This document shows, in pieces, positions 23,419-37,748 of a stretch of DNA of 64,000 bases. The notes under the pieces are model-generated. The model did no database searches. It was not told the origin of the DNA and worked only from the letters and a program-made list of their open reading frames with translations. The DNA is taken from the NCBI GenBank assembly GCA_018816095.1, contig JAHIWP010000026.1, positions 1-64,000 on the forward strand, written 5' to 3'. The position numbers were made by a program, and so were the translations under genes. Within the stretch, counting starts at the first letter, position 1. Every line of letters begins with the position of its first letter. Origin of the DNA: Gammaproteobacteria bacterium. GTDB lineage: Bacteria; Pseudomonadota; Gammaproteobacteria; Pseudomonadales; Pseudomonadaceae.

Positions 23419-24207
23419 ATGGCTAAGGTATTCGCAATCGCTAACCAGAAGGGCGGCGTGGGTAAAACCACCACCTGCGTCAACCTGGCGGCTTCCCTGG
23501 TCGCGACCAAGCGTCGCGTATTGCTGATCGACCTCGATCCACAAGGCAACGCCACCATGGGTAGCGGTGTGGATAAGCATGCGCTGGAGCACTCGATCTA
23601 TGACGTACTGATCGGTGAATGCAACCTGGTTGATGCCATGCAGTTCTCCGAACATGGCGGTTATCAACTGCTGCCGGCCAACCGCGACCTGACCGCTGCC
23701 GAAGTGTCGCTGTTGGAAATGAATATGAAAGAAAGCCGGCTGCGGAATGCGCTGGCACCGATCCGTGAGAATTACGATTACATTCTCATCGATTGCCCAC
23801 CGGCACTCTCGATGCTCACCATCAACGCCCTGGTGGCTTCCGATGGCGTGATCATCCCTATGCAGTGTGAGTATTACGCGCTTGAAGGCTTGAGTGACTT
23901 GATCAACAGCATCCAGCGCATCGCTGAATTGCTCAACCCAAGCCTGAAAATCGAAGGCCTGCTGCGCACCATGTATGACCCGCGCATCAGCTTGACCAAC
24001 GATGTCTCGGCGCAGCTCAAGCAGCACTTCCCTGACACGCTTTACCAAACCGTAATCCCGCGCAATGTGCGCCTGGCCGAGGCGCCAAGCTTTGGTATGC
24101 CGGCGCTGGTGTATGACAAAAGTTCCCGCGGGGCCATTGCCTACCTGGCGTTGGCCGGCGAATTGGTCCGCCGCCAGCGTGTTAAAGCGCGCGGCGTAAC
24201 CGCATAA
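23419..24207 (+). CDS. parA: chromosome partitioning ATPase ParA
   Basis: A 262-residue ParA/Soj ATPase. The deviant Walker A motif is IANQKGGVGKTTTCVNLAAS near the N-terminus, with Walker B YILIDCPPALSMLT. No N-terminal DNA-binding extension is present, as expected for chromosomal ParA. It forms an ATP-dependent gradient on the nucleoid that moves ParB-parS complexes. A GGGGAACGG site lies before the ATG, and parB follows after 10 bases. Confidence 0.97.
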   Translation: MAKVFAIANQKGGVGKTTTCVNLAASLVATKRRVLLIDLDPQGNATMGSGVDKHALEHSIYDVLIGECNLVDAMQFSEHGGYQLLPANRDLTAAEVSLLEMNMKESRLRNALAPIRENYDYILIDCPPALSMLTINALVASDGVIIPMQCEYYALEGLSDLINSIQRIAELLNPSLKIEGLLRTMYDPRISLTNDVSAQLKQHFPDTLYQTVIPRNVRLAEAPSFGMPALVYDKSSRGAIAYLALAGELVRRQRVKARGVTA

Positions 24208-24217
24208 GGAAATACCC

Positions 24218-25090
24218 ATGGCTGTGAAAAAACGAGGACTGGGACGCGGTCTGGATGCCCTACTGGGCGGTTCCAGCGTCAGCGCATTGAAGGACGAGGC
24301 GGCGCAGGTCGACAGCCGTGAACTGCAGTACGTGCCACTGGATTTAATCCAACGCGGCAAATACCAGCCACGTCGCGACATGGACCCCACCGCTCTGGAA
24401 GAACTGGCGCAGTCGATCAAAGCCCACGGCGTAATGCAGCCGATCGTGGTGCGGCCGATTGGCGGCGGGCGTTTCGAAATCGTCGCCGGCGAACGCCGTT
24501 GGCGCGCGAGCCAGCAAGCCGGTCTGGACAAGATCCCGGCCATGGTCCGCGAACTGCCGGATGAAGCGGCCATCGCTATGGCGCTGATCGAGAATATCCA
24601 GCGTGAAGACCTCAACCCCATCGAAGAAGCGATGGCGTTGCAGCGTTTGCAGCAGGAGTTCCAACTGACCCAGCAGCAAGTCGCCGACGCTGTGGGTAAA
24701 TCACGAGTAACCATCAGCAACCTGCTGCGCCTGATTGCCCTGCCGGAAGAGATTAAAACCCTCCTGGCTCATGGCGATTTGGAGATGGGCCATGCCCGCG
24801 CTTTGCTCGGTTTACCGGCCGAACAGCAGACCGAAGGTGCGCGACACGTTGTCGCACGCGGTCTGACTGTGCGGCAAACTGAAGCGCTGGTTCGCCAGTG
24901 GTTGAACAGCCAAGACAAGCCCGCTACCGAGGTCAAAGCCGACCCGGACATCATCCGCCTGGAACAGCGGCTGGCCGAGCGCCTGGGCTCGCCGGTGCAG
25001 ATCAAGCATGGGCAGAAAGGCAAAGGTCAGTTGGTGATCAGCTACAGCTCACTGGATGAACTGCAAGGCGTGCTCGCTCACATTCGTTGA
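24218..25090 (+). CDS. parB: chromosome partitioning protein ParB
   Basis: A 290-residue ParB/Spo0J clamp. The N-terminus KRGLGRGLDALL is typical and contains the ParA-contact segment. The CTP-binding ParB/Srx fold carries VAGERRWRASQQAGL and IENIQREDLNPIEEA. A helix-turn-helix (QQVADAVGKSRVTISNLLRL) reads parS, and the C-terminal dimerisation domain ends ELQGVLAHIR. Cognate parS sites are visible within recF at 12.0 and 12.6 kb. Confidence 0.97.
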   Translation: MAVKKRGLGRGLDALLGGSSVSALKDEAAQVDSRELQYVPLDLIQRGKYQPRRDMDPTALEELAQSIKAHGVMQPIVVRPIGGGRFEIVAGERRWRASQQAGLDKIPAMVRELPDEAAIAMALIENIQREDLNPIEEAMALQRLQQEFQLTQQQVADAVGKSRVTISNLLRLIALPEEIKTLLAHGDLEMGHARALLGLPAEQQTEGARHVVARGLTVRQTEALVRQWLNSQDKPATEVKADPDIIRLEQRLAERLGSPVQIKHGQKGKGQLVISYSSLDELQGVLAHIR

Positions 25091-25135
25091 AACAATTGCA
25101 CGTGTAGCGACTAGTCGGAAATCACTACCCAGCTG

Positions 25136-25164
25136 TTGAATGGGGGGTGAACCGCCCCTATACT
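25136..25164 (+). promoter_or_regulatory. sigma-70 promoter of the atp operon
   Basis: TTGAAT (25136-25141), a 17-base spacer and TATACT (25159-25164), about 85 bases before atpI. Good consensus and spacing in the only sizeable gap upstream of the operon. Confidence 0.7.
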
Positions 25165-25247
25165 CTGCGCGCATTTCGTCGGCACAAACTATGCCAAGTT
25201 ATTGATTTAAGGTGCCGGCGCCCGAGTTCAGCTTTCAGGAAAATCTG

Positions 25248-26541
<1,294 letters not shown>

Positions 26542-26626
26542 GAACGCCTAGGCGCTCATAGTGGACGCCCGCAAGGGCACAGAAGCACCGGTTTTGTTTT
26601 ACCGCTTTACCCTTAGAAAACCTTAA

Positions 26627-26914
<288 letters not shown>

Positions 26915-26984
26915 TACTCTGGAATCCCAGCAATGGGATTTCAAGTAATTGGTTTGACGGACAACGAACGAGCGAGGTGTTGGC

Positions 26985-27455
26985 GTGAACATTAATGCAA
27001 CCCTGATTGGCCAGTCCGTTGCCTTCTTCATCTTCGTGCTGTTCTGCATGAAGTACGTGTGGCCTCCGGTCATTACGGCTTTGCAAGAACGTCAGAAGAA
27101 GATCGCAGACGGCCTGGATGCTGCTAGCCGTGCGGCTCGTGACCTGGAGTTGGCCCAAGAGAAAGTGGGTCAGCAACTGCGCGAAGCCAAAGGTCAAGCA
27201 GCCGAGATCATTGAGCAAGCCAAGAAACGCGGTACCCAGATCGTCGACGAAGCCCGTGAACAGGCTCGCGTCGAAGCTGACCGTGTGAAGGCTCAGGCTC
27301 AGGCCGAGATCGAACAGGAAATCAACGGTGTCAAAGACGCGCTGCGTGCCCAACTGGGTAGCCTGGCCGTTAGCGGTGCCGAGAAGATTCTGGGCGCATC
27401 TATCGACCAAAACGCGCATGCGGAGCTGGTTTCCAAACTGGCAGCCGAAATTTAA
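26985..27455 (+). CDS. atpF: F1Fo ATP synthase subunit b
   Basis: A 156-residue peripheral stalk subunit. A single N-terminal membrane helix ([18 protein letters not shown]) is followed by a long charged coiled coil (about 30-156) that dimerises and holds F1 against rotation. The start is GTG 26985, after a GCGAGG site. Standard length. Confidence 0.96.
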   Translation: MNINATLIGQSVAFFIFVLFCMKYVWPPVITALQERQKKIADGLDAASRAARDLELAQEKVGQQLREAKGQAAEIIEQAKKRGTQIVDEAREQARVEADRVKAQAQAEIEQEINGVKDALRAQLGSLAVSGAEKILGASIDQNAHAELVSKLAAEI

Positions 27456-27469
27456 GCGAGGGCGCGATC

Positions 27470-28006
27470 ATGGCAGAACTGACCACGTTGGCCCGACCTT
27501 ACGCCAAGGCTGCCTTTGAGTATGCTCAGGCCCACCAGCAACTGGCCTCTTGGTCAGCCATGCTCGGCCTGGCTGCAGCGGTGTCGCAAGACGACACCAT
27601 GCAAAGCCTGCTCAAAGCACCGCGTTTGACGAGTACAGACAAGGCCACCACGTTTAATGACGTGTGTGGTGACAAGTTCGACGCCCAGGTACGCAATTTC
27701 ATTCACATCGTCGCTGAAAACGATCGCCTGGCCCTGTTGCCAGAGATCGTTGAACTGTTCGAGCTTTACAAAGCCGAGCAGGAAAAGTCGATCGACGTGG
27801 ATGTCACCAGTGCCTTCGCATTGAGCGATGAACAGCAAGACAAACTCGCCAAGGTTCTCAGTGCACGGCTCGGCCGAGAAGTGCGTCTGCACGCCGCGGA
27901 GGATGCCACCCTTATCGGTGGTGTCGTTATCCGCGCCGGCGACCTGGTTATCGATGGCTCAGTTCGCGGCAAAATCGCGAAGCTGGCCGAAGCATTGAAA
28001 TCTTGA
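27470..28006 (+). CDS. atpH: F1Fo ATP synthase subunit delta
   Basis: A 178-residue delta subunit linking the b dimer to the top of F1. The N-terminal helical bundle begins [13 protein letters not shown], and the C-terminal family signature is [20 protein letters not shown]. It lies 14 bases after atpF and 21 before atpA. Confidence 0.96.
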   Translation: MAELTTLARPYAKAAFEYAQAHQQLASWSAMLGLAAAVSQDDTMQSLLKAPRLTSTDKATTFNDVCGDKFDAQVRNFIHIVAENDRLALLPEIVELFELYKAEQEKSIDVDVTSAFALSDEQQDKLAKVLSARLGREVRLHAAEDATLIGGVVIRAGDLVIDGSVRGKIAKLAEALKS

Positions 28007-28027
28007 GTTTGAAGGGGCAGCAGAGCT

Positions 28028-29572
<1,545 letters not shown>

Positions 29573-29622
29573 GCCGCAGTGGGGACCGCGAGGTCCCCGC
29601 TTGCTAACCCGATAGGTGTCAA

Positions 29623-30483
29623 ATGGCAGGCGCAAAAGAGATTCGCAGCAAGATTGCGAGCATCAAAAGCACGCAGAAGATCACCAGCGCCATGGAAAAG
29701 GTGGCGGTCAGCAAAATGCGCAGAGCACAAATGCGCATGGCTGCTAGCCGTCCCTACGCGGAGCGTATCCGTCAGGTGATTGGTCATCTGGCCAACGCCA
29801 ACCCGGAATACCGTCACCCGTTCATGATCGAGCGCAATGTTAAGCGCGTTGGTTATGTCGTGGTGAGCTCGGACCGTGGTCTGTGTGGTGGTCTGAACAC
29901 CAACCTGTTCAAGGCTCTGGTCAAAGACATGGCGAGCAATCGCGAGCAAGGCGTGGAGATTGATCTCTGCGTTGTTGGCAGCAAAGGCGCGGCGTTCTTC
30001 CGCAACTTTGGTGGCAACATCGTTGCTGCGATCAGCCACCTGGGCGAAGAACCATCGATCAATGATCTGATTGGTAGCGTCAAGGTAATGCTCGATGCCT
30101 ACCTCGATGGTCGCATCGATCGTTTGTCCGTGGTCTCGAACAAGTTCATCAATACCATGACGCAAAAGCCGACAGTGGAGCAGTTGATTCCGCTGGTGGC
30201 CGATCCGGATAAAGAACTCAAGCACCACTGGGATTACCTGTACGAACCCGACGCCAAAGAGCTGCTGGACGGCTTGATGGTGCGTTACGTGGAGTCGCAG
30301 GTGTACCAGGCAGTGGTTGAGAACAACGCGGCTGAACAAGCGGCCCGGATGATCGCGATGAAAAACGCCACCGACAACGCTGGCGATATCATCAAAGACC
30401 TGCAGTTGGTTTACAACAAAGCACGTCAGGCAGCGATCACCCAGGAAATTTCGGAAATCGTCGGCGGCGCTGCCGCGGTTTAA
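29623..30483 (+). CDS. atpG: F1Fo ATP synthase subunit gamma
   Basis: A 286-residue central rotor shaft. The N-terminal helix contains [19 protein letters not shown], and the C-terminal helix ends [20 protein letters not shown] with the family signature [12 protein letters not shown]. It lies 50 bases after atpA and 30 before atpD. Confidence 0.97.
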   Translation: MAGAKEIRSKIASIKSTQKITSAMEKVAVSKMRRAQMRMAASRPYAERIRQVIGHLANANPEYRHPFMIERNVKRVGYVVVSSDRGLCGGLNTNLFKALVKDMASNREQGVEIDLCVVGSKGAAFFRNFGGNIVAAISHLGEEPSINDLIGSVKVMLDAYLDGRIDRLSVVSNKFINTMTQKPTVEQLIPLVADPDKELKHHWDYLYEPDAKELLDGLMVRYVESQVYQAVVENNAAEQAARMIAMKNATDNAGDIIKDLQLVYNKARQAAITQEISEIVGGAAAV

Positions 30484-31890
<1,407 letters not shown>

Positions 31891-31972
31891 TCACCCGTGC
31901 GCTCGGTAACGGGCGCTTACGGTCTGTTTGCCCACCTCATCGTGTGCAAACAGATCGATAGTGAGGTTAGAC

Positions 31973-32398
31973 ATGGCTATGACAGTCCATTGCGACATCG
32001 TCAGCGCAGAAGGCGAGATCTTCTCCGGTCTGGTCGAGATGGTGATTGCGCACGGCAACCTGGGTGATATTGGTATCGCTCCAGGCCACGCGCCGCTGAT
32101 CACCGACCTCAAGCCGGGTCCGATTCGTCTGGTCAAGCTGGGTGGCGAATCCGAGGTGTTCTACATCTCTGGTGGCTTCCTGGAAGTCCAGCCGAGCATG
32201 ATCAAAGTGCTCGCCGATACCGTGCAGCGTGCTGCCGATATCGATGAAGCTGCTGCTCAGCTGGCCCTGCAGGCTGCTGAGAAAGCCTTGAATGAGAAAG
32301 GCGCGGAGTTCGACTACGGTTCCGCCGCCGCTCACTTGGCTGAGGTCGCGGCTCAGCTGCGTACCGTTCAGCAGTTGCGCAAGAAGTTCGGCGGTTAA
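31973..32398 (+). CDS. atpC: F1Fo ATP synthase subunit epsilon
   Basis: A 141-residue rotor subunit. It has an N-terminal beta sandwich ([20 protein letters not shown], then [11 protein letters not shown]) and a C-terminal helical pair that can inhibit ATP hydrolysis. The start is ATG 31973 with GAGG upstream, rather than the open frame's earlier Met. It is the last gene of the atp operon, followed by a terminator. Confidence 0.96.
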   Translation: MAMTVHCDIVSAEGEIFSGLVEMVIAHGNLGDIGIAPGHAPLITDLKPGPIRLVKLGGESEVFYISGGFLEVQPSMIKVLADTVQRAADIDEAAAQLALQAAEKALNEKGAEFDYGSAAAHLAEVAAQLRTVQQLRKKFGG

Positions 32399-32423
32399 TT
32401 TCGCTGCTTCATCGCAAACGAGT

Positions 32424-32451
32424 AAAAGGGTAGCCTTGGCTACCCTTTTTC
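32424..32451 (+). terminator. intrinsic terminator of the atp operon
   Basis: AAAAGGGTAGCC-TT-GGCTACCCTTTTT: a 9-bp stem with a T-run, 26 bases after atpC. Confidence 0.88.
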
Positions 32452-32492
32452 TTGCCTGTCATTTCATCTTTTCAGTTGGTTGTGTTGTGGAG

Positions 32493-32501
32493 TTATCCAC
32501 A
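32493..32501 (+). promoter_or_regulatory. DnaA box upstream of glmU
   Basis: A perfect TTATCCACA lies 35 bases before the glmU start, between the atp terminator and the gene, where it could affect glmU transcription. Confidence 0.5.
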
Positions 32502-32535
32502 GGGAACAACCGGCGCTAGCCCAGGACCCTCTTCT

Positions 32536-33894
32536 ATGTCGCTCGATATCGTCATCCTCGCCGCTGGCCAAGGCACCCGTATGCGTTCGGCCTTGCCCAA
32601 AGTGCTGCACCCGGTTGCCGGTAAAGCCATGCTCGGTCATGTGATCGACACGGCCCGCCAGCTCAAGCCGAATGGCATCCATGTGGTGATCGGGCATGGC
32701 GCGGAATTGGTGCGCGAGCGATTGGCAGCGGATGATCTGAATTTCGTCCTGCAAACGCAGCAACTCGGCACCGGCCATGCCGTAGCCCAGGCGCTGCCGG
32801 CCTTGAGCGCCGAGCGCGTGCTGATTCTCTATGGCGACGTACCGCTGATCGAAGTTGAAACCCTGCAGCGTCTGTTGCAACAGGTAAGCGAGCAGCAGCT
32901 GGGGTTGCTGACGGTCAATCTGAACGACCCAACCGGTTACGGCCGCATCGTCCGGGATGCCGCTGGTGTGGTGAAGGCCATTGTCGAGCACAAGGACGCC
33001 AGCACCGAGCAACGGCAAATCAGCGAAGGCAACACCGGCATCCTCGCAGTACCGGGGAAGAAACTGGGCGATTGGCTCGGTCGTCTGTCCAACAGCAATG
33101 CCCAGGGCGAGTACTACCTGACAGACGTGATTGCCATGGCGGTGGCCGATGGTTTGGTAGTCGCCACCGAGCAGGCGGCTGACGAGATGGAAGTCTTGGG
33201 CGCCAACGACCGCATCCAGCTATCGCAGCTGGAGCGTCACTACCAGTTCCGCGCGGCGCGCCGCTTGATGCTGCAAGGCGTGACCCTGATCGACCCGGCG
33301 CGTTTTGATTTGCGCGGCGAAGTCACGGTGGGTCGCGATGTCACCATCGACATCAACGTAATCCTCGAAGGCCAGGTCGTGATCGAAGATGGCGTGCAGA
33401 TCGGCTCGAACTGCGTGATCAAGAACAGCACCCTGCGTAAAGGCGCCATCGTCAAAGCCAACAGCCATCTGGACGGGGCCGAAGTAGGTGAGGGCGCCGA
33501 CTGCGGGCCGTTCGTCCGTTTGCGTCCGGGTTCCGTGTTGGGCGCCAAGGCCCATGTGGGTAACTTCGTCGAACTAAAGAACGCCACGCTGGGTGAAGGG
33601 GCTAAGGCGGGTCACCTGAGTTATTTGGGCGACGCTGAAATCGGCGCACGCACCAATATCGGCGCCGGTACCATCACCTGTAATTACGATGGCGCCAACA
33701 AGTTCAAAACCGTGCTGGGCGAAGACGTGTTTATTGGCTCCAACAGCGCCCTGGTGGCCCCGGTGACACTCGGTGATCGTGCGACCACTGGTGCAGGTTC
33801 GGTGATTACCAGCGACGTACCGGATAACACCTTGGCCGTCGGCCGCGCCAAGCAGCGCAATATCGAAGGCTGGAAGCGCCCAACCAAGAAGTGA
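32536..33894 (+). CDS. glmU: bifunctional GlcNAc-1-P uridyltransferase / GlcN-1-P acetyltransferase
   Basis: A 452-residue two-domain enzyme making UDP-GlcNAc for peptidoglycan and LPS. The N-terminal pyrophosphorylase domain shows [20 protein letters not shown], with the nucleotide-binding GxGTRM motif. The C-terminal left-handed beta helix is built of hexapeptide repeats (about 250-435), as in [18 protein letters not shown]. Start at MSLDIV (32536), the usual N-terminus. It supplies the step after GlmS/GlmM. Confidence 0.97.
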   Translation: MSLDIVILAAGQGTRMRSALPKVLHPVAGKAMLGHVIDTARQLKPNGIHVVIGHGAELVRERLAADDLNFVLQTQQLGTGHAVAQALPALSAERVLILYGDVPLIEVETLQRLLQQVSEQQLGLLTVNLNDPTGYGRIVRDAAGVVKAIVEHKDASTEQRQISEGNTGILAVPGKKLGDWLGRLSNSNAQGEYYLTDVIAMAVADGLVVATEQAADEMEVLGANDRIQLSQLERHYQFRAARRLMLQGVTLIDPARFDLRGEVTVGRDVTIDINVILEGQVVIEDGVQIGSNCVIKNSTLRKGAIVKANSHLDGAEVGEGADCGPFVRLRPGSVLGAKAHVGNFVELKNATLGEGAKAGHLSYLGDAEIGARTNIGAGTITCNYDGANKFKTVLGEDVFIGSNSALVAPVTLGDRATTGAGSVITSDVPDNTLAVGRAKQRNIEGWKRPTKK

Positions 33895-33901
33895 GGCGGA
33901 T

Positions 33902-33986
33902 GTAGGATGGGTCGGGCCGCGTAGGTTGAGCGCAGCGATACCCATGCCGCCTGATGATGGGTTGCGCCTGTGCTAACCCATCCTAC
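33902..33986. repeat. dispersed palindromic repeat, copy 1
   Basis: An 85-bp element bounded by perfect 11-bp inverted repeats (GTAGGATGGGT/ACCCATCCTAC) with an internal GAGCGCAGCGATACCCAT. Related elements occur at 44.2, 50.1 and 61.1 kb. It lies between glmU and the DeoR-type regulator. Confidence 0.8.
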
Positions 33987-34049
33987 GGCCATTCATCACT
34001 TTCCTGCTTGACGCAAAAGCTTCGTTAGGTTTTGATTCGCACCGCTATC

Positions 34050-34062
34050 TTTCGAATCGAAA
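34050..34062. promoter_or_regulatory. palindrome upstream of the DeoR-type regulator
   Basis: TTTCGAATCGAAA is a perfect dyad with a central base, 6 bases before the start codon. DeoR-family operators commonly contain TTCG/CGAA half-sites, so this may be an autoregulatory site that also controls glmS. Inferred. Confidence 0.4.
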
Positions 34063-34068
34063 CTTTTA

Positions 34069-34836
34069 ATGTCGAAACGCAACACGCCACAACGCCGTCA
34101 CACCATCCTTGCCCTGCTCGCCGAGCAAGGTGAAGTGAGTGTCGACGCCTTGTCGAAAGCCTTCGCCACCTCCGAAGTAACCATTCGCAAAGACCTCGCG
34201 GCGCTGGAAAAGAGCGGCCTACTGTTGCGTCGCTACGGTGGTGCGGTGCCCATGCCGCAGGAGCTGATCAGCGACGTTCAGCCGATCTCGCAGTACAAGC
34301 AGGCCATCGCCCGTGCTGGCGTGGCGCGCATTCGTGAGCATGCGCGAATCATCATCGACAGCGGCACCACCACGGCGGCAATGATCCCGCAGCTAGGCTA
34401 TAAACCCGGCTTGGTGGTGATGACCAATTCGCTGAATGTCGCCCGTGCAATCAGCGAACTGGAGCATGAGCCCATACTGCTGATGACCGGCGGTACCTGG
34501 GATCCGCATTCGGAGTCATTCCAGGGCCAAGTGGCCGAACAAGTGCTGCGTTCCTATGATTTCGATCAGCTGTTTATTGGTGCCGATGGCATCGACCTGC
34601 ATCGTGGCACCACCACCTTTAATGAGTTGCTCGGGCTCAGCCGGGTAATGGCGGATGTAGCCCGCGAAGTGGTGGTGATGGTCGAGAGCGACAAGATCGG
34701 CCGCAAGATTCCCAACCTGGAGCTGCCCTGGGGCGGCATCCACACCCTGATCACTGACGAGCGCCTGGATAACCAGGCCCGTGAACAATTGACTGCGCGT
34801 GGGATCAAGCTGATCTGCGCGGCTGTTGAAGCTTAA
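34069..34836 (+). CDS. glmR: DeoR-family transcriptional regulator upstream of glmS
   Basis: A 255-residue repressor. The N-terminal winged helix-turn-helix ([20 protein letters not shown], then [19 protein letters not shown]) is the DeoR signature, followed by a sugar-phosphate-sensing domain ([15 protein letters not shown]). Position between glmU and glmS matches the pseudomonad gene called glmR, so it probably senses an amino-sugar phosphate and controls glmS. No clear ribosome binding site precedes ATG 34069. The glmS start follows 11 bases after its end, so the two are co-transcribed. Confidence 0.88.
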   Translation: MSKRNTPQRRHTILALLAEQGEVSVDALSKAFATSEVTIRKDLAALEKSGLLLRRYGGAVPMPQELISDVQPISQYKQAIARAGVARIREHARIIIDSGTTTAAMIPQLGYKPGLVVMTNSLNVARAISELEHEPILLMTGGTWDPHSESFQGQVAEQVLRSYDFDQLFIGADGIDLHRGTTTFNELLGLSRVMADVAREVVVMVESDKIGRKIPNLELPWGGIHTLITDERLDNQAREQLTARGIKLICAAVEA

Positions 34837-34846
34837 GGAGAAGAAT

Positions 34847-36697
34847 ATGTGTGGCATCGTAGGCGCAGTCGCCGAACGTAATATCACCGCCGTGCTGGTT
34901 GAAGGCCTCAAGCGCCTGGAATACCGCGGCTACGATAGCGCCGGTGTGGCGTTGCTCAACAATCAGGGCGAACTGCACCGCAGTCGCCGTGTCGGGAAGG
35001 TCAGTGAGTTGGAAGCTGCATTAAGCCAGGAGCCGCTGGCGGGTCGCCTGGGCATCGCCCACACCCGTTGGGCCACACACGGTGCGCCAAGCGAGCGTAA
35101 TGCCCACCCGCATTTCTCCGGCAGTGAGCTGGCGGTGGTGCACAACGGCATTATCGAGAATCACGAAGAACTGCGCGCTCAGCTCAAGGGCCTCGGTTAC
35201 ACGTTCAGCTCCGACACCGACACTGAAGTGATCGTCCATCTGCTCGATCACACCCTCAAATCTCAGCCTGATTTGACCGCCGCGCTAAAACTGGCGGTCA
35301 AGCAACTGCACGGTGCTTATGGCCTGGCGGTTATCAGTGCCAAGCAGCCTGACCGTCTTATCGCGGCTCGCAGTGGCAGCCCATTGGTGATTGGTCTGGG
35401 CTTGGGTGAGAACTTCCTCGCCTCCGACCAGCTGGCACTGCGTCAGGTCACCGACCGTTTTATGTACATGGAAGAAGGCGATATCGCCGAGATCCAGCGC
35501 GACAGCGTACAGATTTGGGACGCCTCCGGTGAGCCGGTGACGCGCGAGAGCGTGCAATACCACGAAGGTGCGGAAGCCGCCGATAAGGGCGAGTACCGTC
35601 ACTTTATGCTCAAGGAAATCCACGAGCAGCCCAAGGTCGTGCAGCGCACCCTGGAAGGCCGTCTGGGCACTGATCATGTATTGGTGCAGGCGTTCGGCCC
35701 CCAGGCCGCCGAGCTGTTCGCCAAGGTACGCAATGTACAGATCGTTGCCTGCGGCACCAGTTACCACGCCGGTATGGTCGCGCGTTATTGGTTGGAAGGC
35801 TTGGCCGGGATTCCCTGCCAAATCGAAGTGGCCAGCGAATTCCGTTACCGCAAGGTGGTGGTGCAGCCGGATACCCTGTTTGTCAGCATCTCCCAATCTG
35901 GCGAAACCGCCGACACCCTGGCCGCGCTGCGTAACGCTAAAGAGCATGCGCCTGGCCAGGGCGGCTATCTGGCCAGCCTGGCCATCTGCAACGTCGGTAT
36001 CAGCTCGCTGGTGCGTGAGTCCGATCTGACCCTGCTGACCCAGGCTGGCCCGGAAATCGGCGTAGCCTCAACAAAGGCCTTCACCACCCAGTTAGTCGCA
36101 CTGATGCTGCTGACCCTGTCCCTCGGTCATGTGCGCGGCACCCTGGATAAAACCCTGGAAGCCGAGTTAGTGGAAGAGTTGCGTCGTCTGCCGACCCGCC
36201 TCGGTGAAGCCTTGGCCATGGACAGCGTGGTGGAGAAGGTGTCCGAGTTGTTCGCTGAGAAGCACCATGCACTGTTCCTCGGCCGTGGTGCGCAGTACCC
36301 GGTGGCAATGGAAGGCGCGCTCAAGCTCAAGGAAATCTCCTATATTCACGCCGAAGCCTACCCGGCTGGCGAGCTCAAGCATGGCCCGTTGGCGTTGGTC
36401 GACAGCGACATGCCGGTGGTGACCGTGGCGCCGAACAACGAGCTGCTGGAAAAGCTCAAATCTAACCTGCAGGAAGTCCGCGCACGTGGCGGTGAGCTGC
36501 TGGTGTTTGCCGACGAGCAGGCGGGCATGAGCAATGGCGAGGGCACTCACGTGGTGAACATGCCGCACATCCACGACGCTCTAGCACCGATTCTCTACAC
36601 TATTCCGCTGCAACTGTTGTCCTACTACGTGGCCGTGCTCAAGGGCACTGACGTCGACCAGCCGCGTAACCTGGCCAAGAGCGTAACGGTTGAGTAA
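34847..36697 (+). CDS. glmS: glutamine-fructose-6-phosphate aminotransferase (isomerizing)
   Basis: A 616-residue enzyme making glucosamine-6-phosphate, the first step to UDP-GlcNAc. The N-terminal glutaminase has the catalytic Cys as residue 2 ([12 protein letters not shown]), which fixes the start at 34847 with AAGGAGAAG upstream. Two SIS sugar-isomerase domains follow ([37 protein letters not shown]). The C-terminus [15 protein letters not shown] is the conserved sequence recognised by TnsD of Tn7. Confidence 0.98.
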   Translation: MCGIVGAVAERNITAVLVEGLKRLEYRGYDSAGVALLNNQGELHRSRRVGKVSELEAALSQEPLAGRLGIAHTRWATHGAPSERNAHPHFSGSELAVVHNGIIENHEELRAQLKGLGYTFSSDTDTEVIVHLLDHTLKSQPDLTAALKLAVKQLHGAYGLAVISAKQPDRLIAARSGSPLVIGLGLGENFLASDQLALRQVTDRFMYMEEGDIAEIQRDSVQIWDASGEPVTRESVQYHEGAEAADKGEYRHFMLKEIHEQPKVVQRTLEGRLGTDHVLVQAFGPQAAELFAKVRNVQIVACGTSYHAGMVARYWLEGLAGIPCQIEVASEFRYRKVVVQPDTLFVSISQSGETADTLAALRNAKEHAPGQGGYLASLAICNVGISSLVRESDLTLLTQAGPEIGVASTKAFTTQLVALMLLTLSLGHVRGTLDKTLEAELVEELRRLPTRLGEALAMDSVVEKVSELFAEKHHALFLGRGAQYPVAMEGALKLKEISYIHAEAYPAGELKHGPLALVDSDMPVVTVAPNNELLEKLKSNLQEVRARGGELLVFADEQAGMSNGEGTHVVNMPHIHDALAPILYTIPLQLLSYYVAVLKGTDVDQPRNLAKSVTVE

Positions 36698-36725
36698 GCA
36701 GGGGCGAGTTGATGCAGCGTGAAGA
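36655..36725. other. attTn7 site, unoccupied
   Basis: The conserved glmS 3' end encoding [11 protein letters not shown] is the recognition site of Tn7 TnsD; insertion occurs about 25 bp past the stop, near 36722. No Tn7 end is visible, so the site is free. An insertion here would fall in the first codons of the small gene at 36712. Confidence 0.7.
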
Positions 36726-36942
36726 GATAAAAAATAAGCAGGCGCAGGGCGTGGTCTTTGATACGCATATCATCGTCAACCCGGCCAATACCCGGGAATG
36801 GATCGTGCTGTTGAAGAAAGGCGCGGGCACCAGCTTCTTTCTGGTTGATGACCAGGAGCAGGTGGAGTCCTTCGCCGACCTCAATGACCTGATCGAAGAG
36901 TTACGCCTACTCGGCATCAAAGGCGCAGAGATTCATCTCTAA
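36712..36942 (+). CDS. conserved small hypothetical protein downstream of glmS
   Basis: A 76-residue cytoplasmic protein of unknown function, alternating predicted strands and helices (FDTHIIVNPANTREWIVLLK, then SFADLNDLIEELRLLGIKG). There is no signal peptide or membrane segment. A GGGGCGAG site precedes ATG 36712 and the gene follows glmS by 14 bases, so it may be co-transcribed with it. I recognise no catalytic motif. Confidence 0.75.
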   Translation: MQREEIKNKQAQGVVFDTHIIVNPANTREWIVLLKKGAGTSFFLVDDQEQVESFADLNDLIEELRLLGIKGAEIHL

Positions 36943-36966
36943 CAGGCTGTCCACCAGGGTCACCCA

Positions 36967-37728
36967 ATGCCCATTCGCTATGCGAGAAGTCTGACCGGCC
37001 GCACGCGCAGTGCGGCTGCCAACCGGCATCTGGGGTTTACCCTGGCCTTTGTTGCCGGTGCGATCAACGCCGGTGGATTTCTTGCCGTGCAGCAATACAC
37101 CTCGCACATGACCGGCATTGTCTCGGCCATGGCCGATAACATCGCTCTGGGCGCGTATGAGCTGGTCTGGGGTGGCCTCGGCGCGGTGCTGTCGTTTCTG
37201 CTCGGCGCGGCGTGCTCGACGGTGATGATCAATTACTCACGGCGGCGGCATCTGCACAGCGAATACGCCTTGCCGCTGTTGCTTGAAGCCTTGTTGCTGC
37301 TGTGTTTCGGCTTTTTGGGTACGGCATTGGCGCAGATTACCGGCCTGTTTGTACCGCTGACGGTGATGCTGCTGTGTTTCATCATGGGCCTGCAGAACGC
37401 GCTGATCACCAAGCTTTCCAACGCCGAAATCCGCACCACGCATATCACCGGAATCATCACTGATATCGGCATCGAGCTGGGCAAGCTGTTCTATTGGAAT
37501 CGCACGCGCGGGCCTGATATGGCCCGGGTGATGGCCGACCGTCAGCGGTTGCGGGTGCTCAGCTTGTTGGCGCTGTACTTCTTCCTCGGTGGGGTGATCG
37601 GCGCACTGGGTTTCAGCTACCTGGGGTACATCGCCACCGTGCCGCTGGCCTTGCTGCTGGTGTTGCTGGCCAGTGTACCGGCGCTGGATGACCTGCTGTT
37701 ACTCGCGCGGCGGGCGCTACGCCGCTGA
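36967..37728 (+). CDS. DUF1275 (YoaK-type) membrane protein
   Basis: A 253-residue inner-membrane protein with about six hydrophobic segments. The family signature AGAINAGGFLAVQQYTSHMT is near residue 38, and CFIMGLQNALITKLSNAEIR with TTHITGIITDIGIELG lie mid-protein. DUF1275 proteins are small integral membrane proteins of unknown function. A basic N-terminus precedes the first helix. It is convergent with cobM. Confidence 0.85.
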   Translation: MPIRYARSLTGRTRSAAANRHLGFTLAFVAGAINAGGFLAVQQYTSHMTGIVSAMADNIALGAYELVWGGLGAVLSFLLGAACSTVMINYSRRRHLHSEYALPLLLEALLLLCFGFLGTALAQITGLFVPLTVMLLCFIMGLQNALITKLSNAEIRTTHITGIITDIGIELGKLFYWNRTRGPDMARVMADRQRLRVLSLLALYFFLGGVIGALGFSYLGYIATVPLALLLVLLASVPALDDLLLLARRALRR

Positions 37729-37748
37729 AGTCGCCCGGTTGGTAACGC

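Noticed and set aside
23347..24720. 457-codon antisense frame across parA-parB
   Set aside because: Spans two well-supported sense genes and lacks family features.
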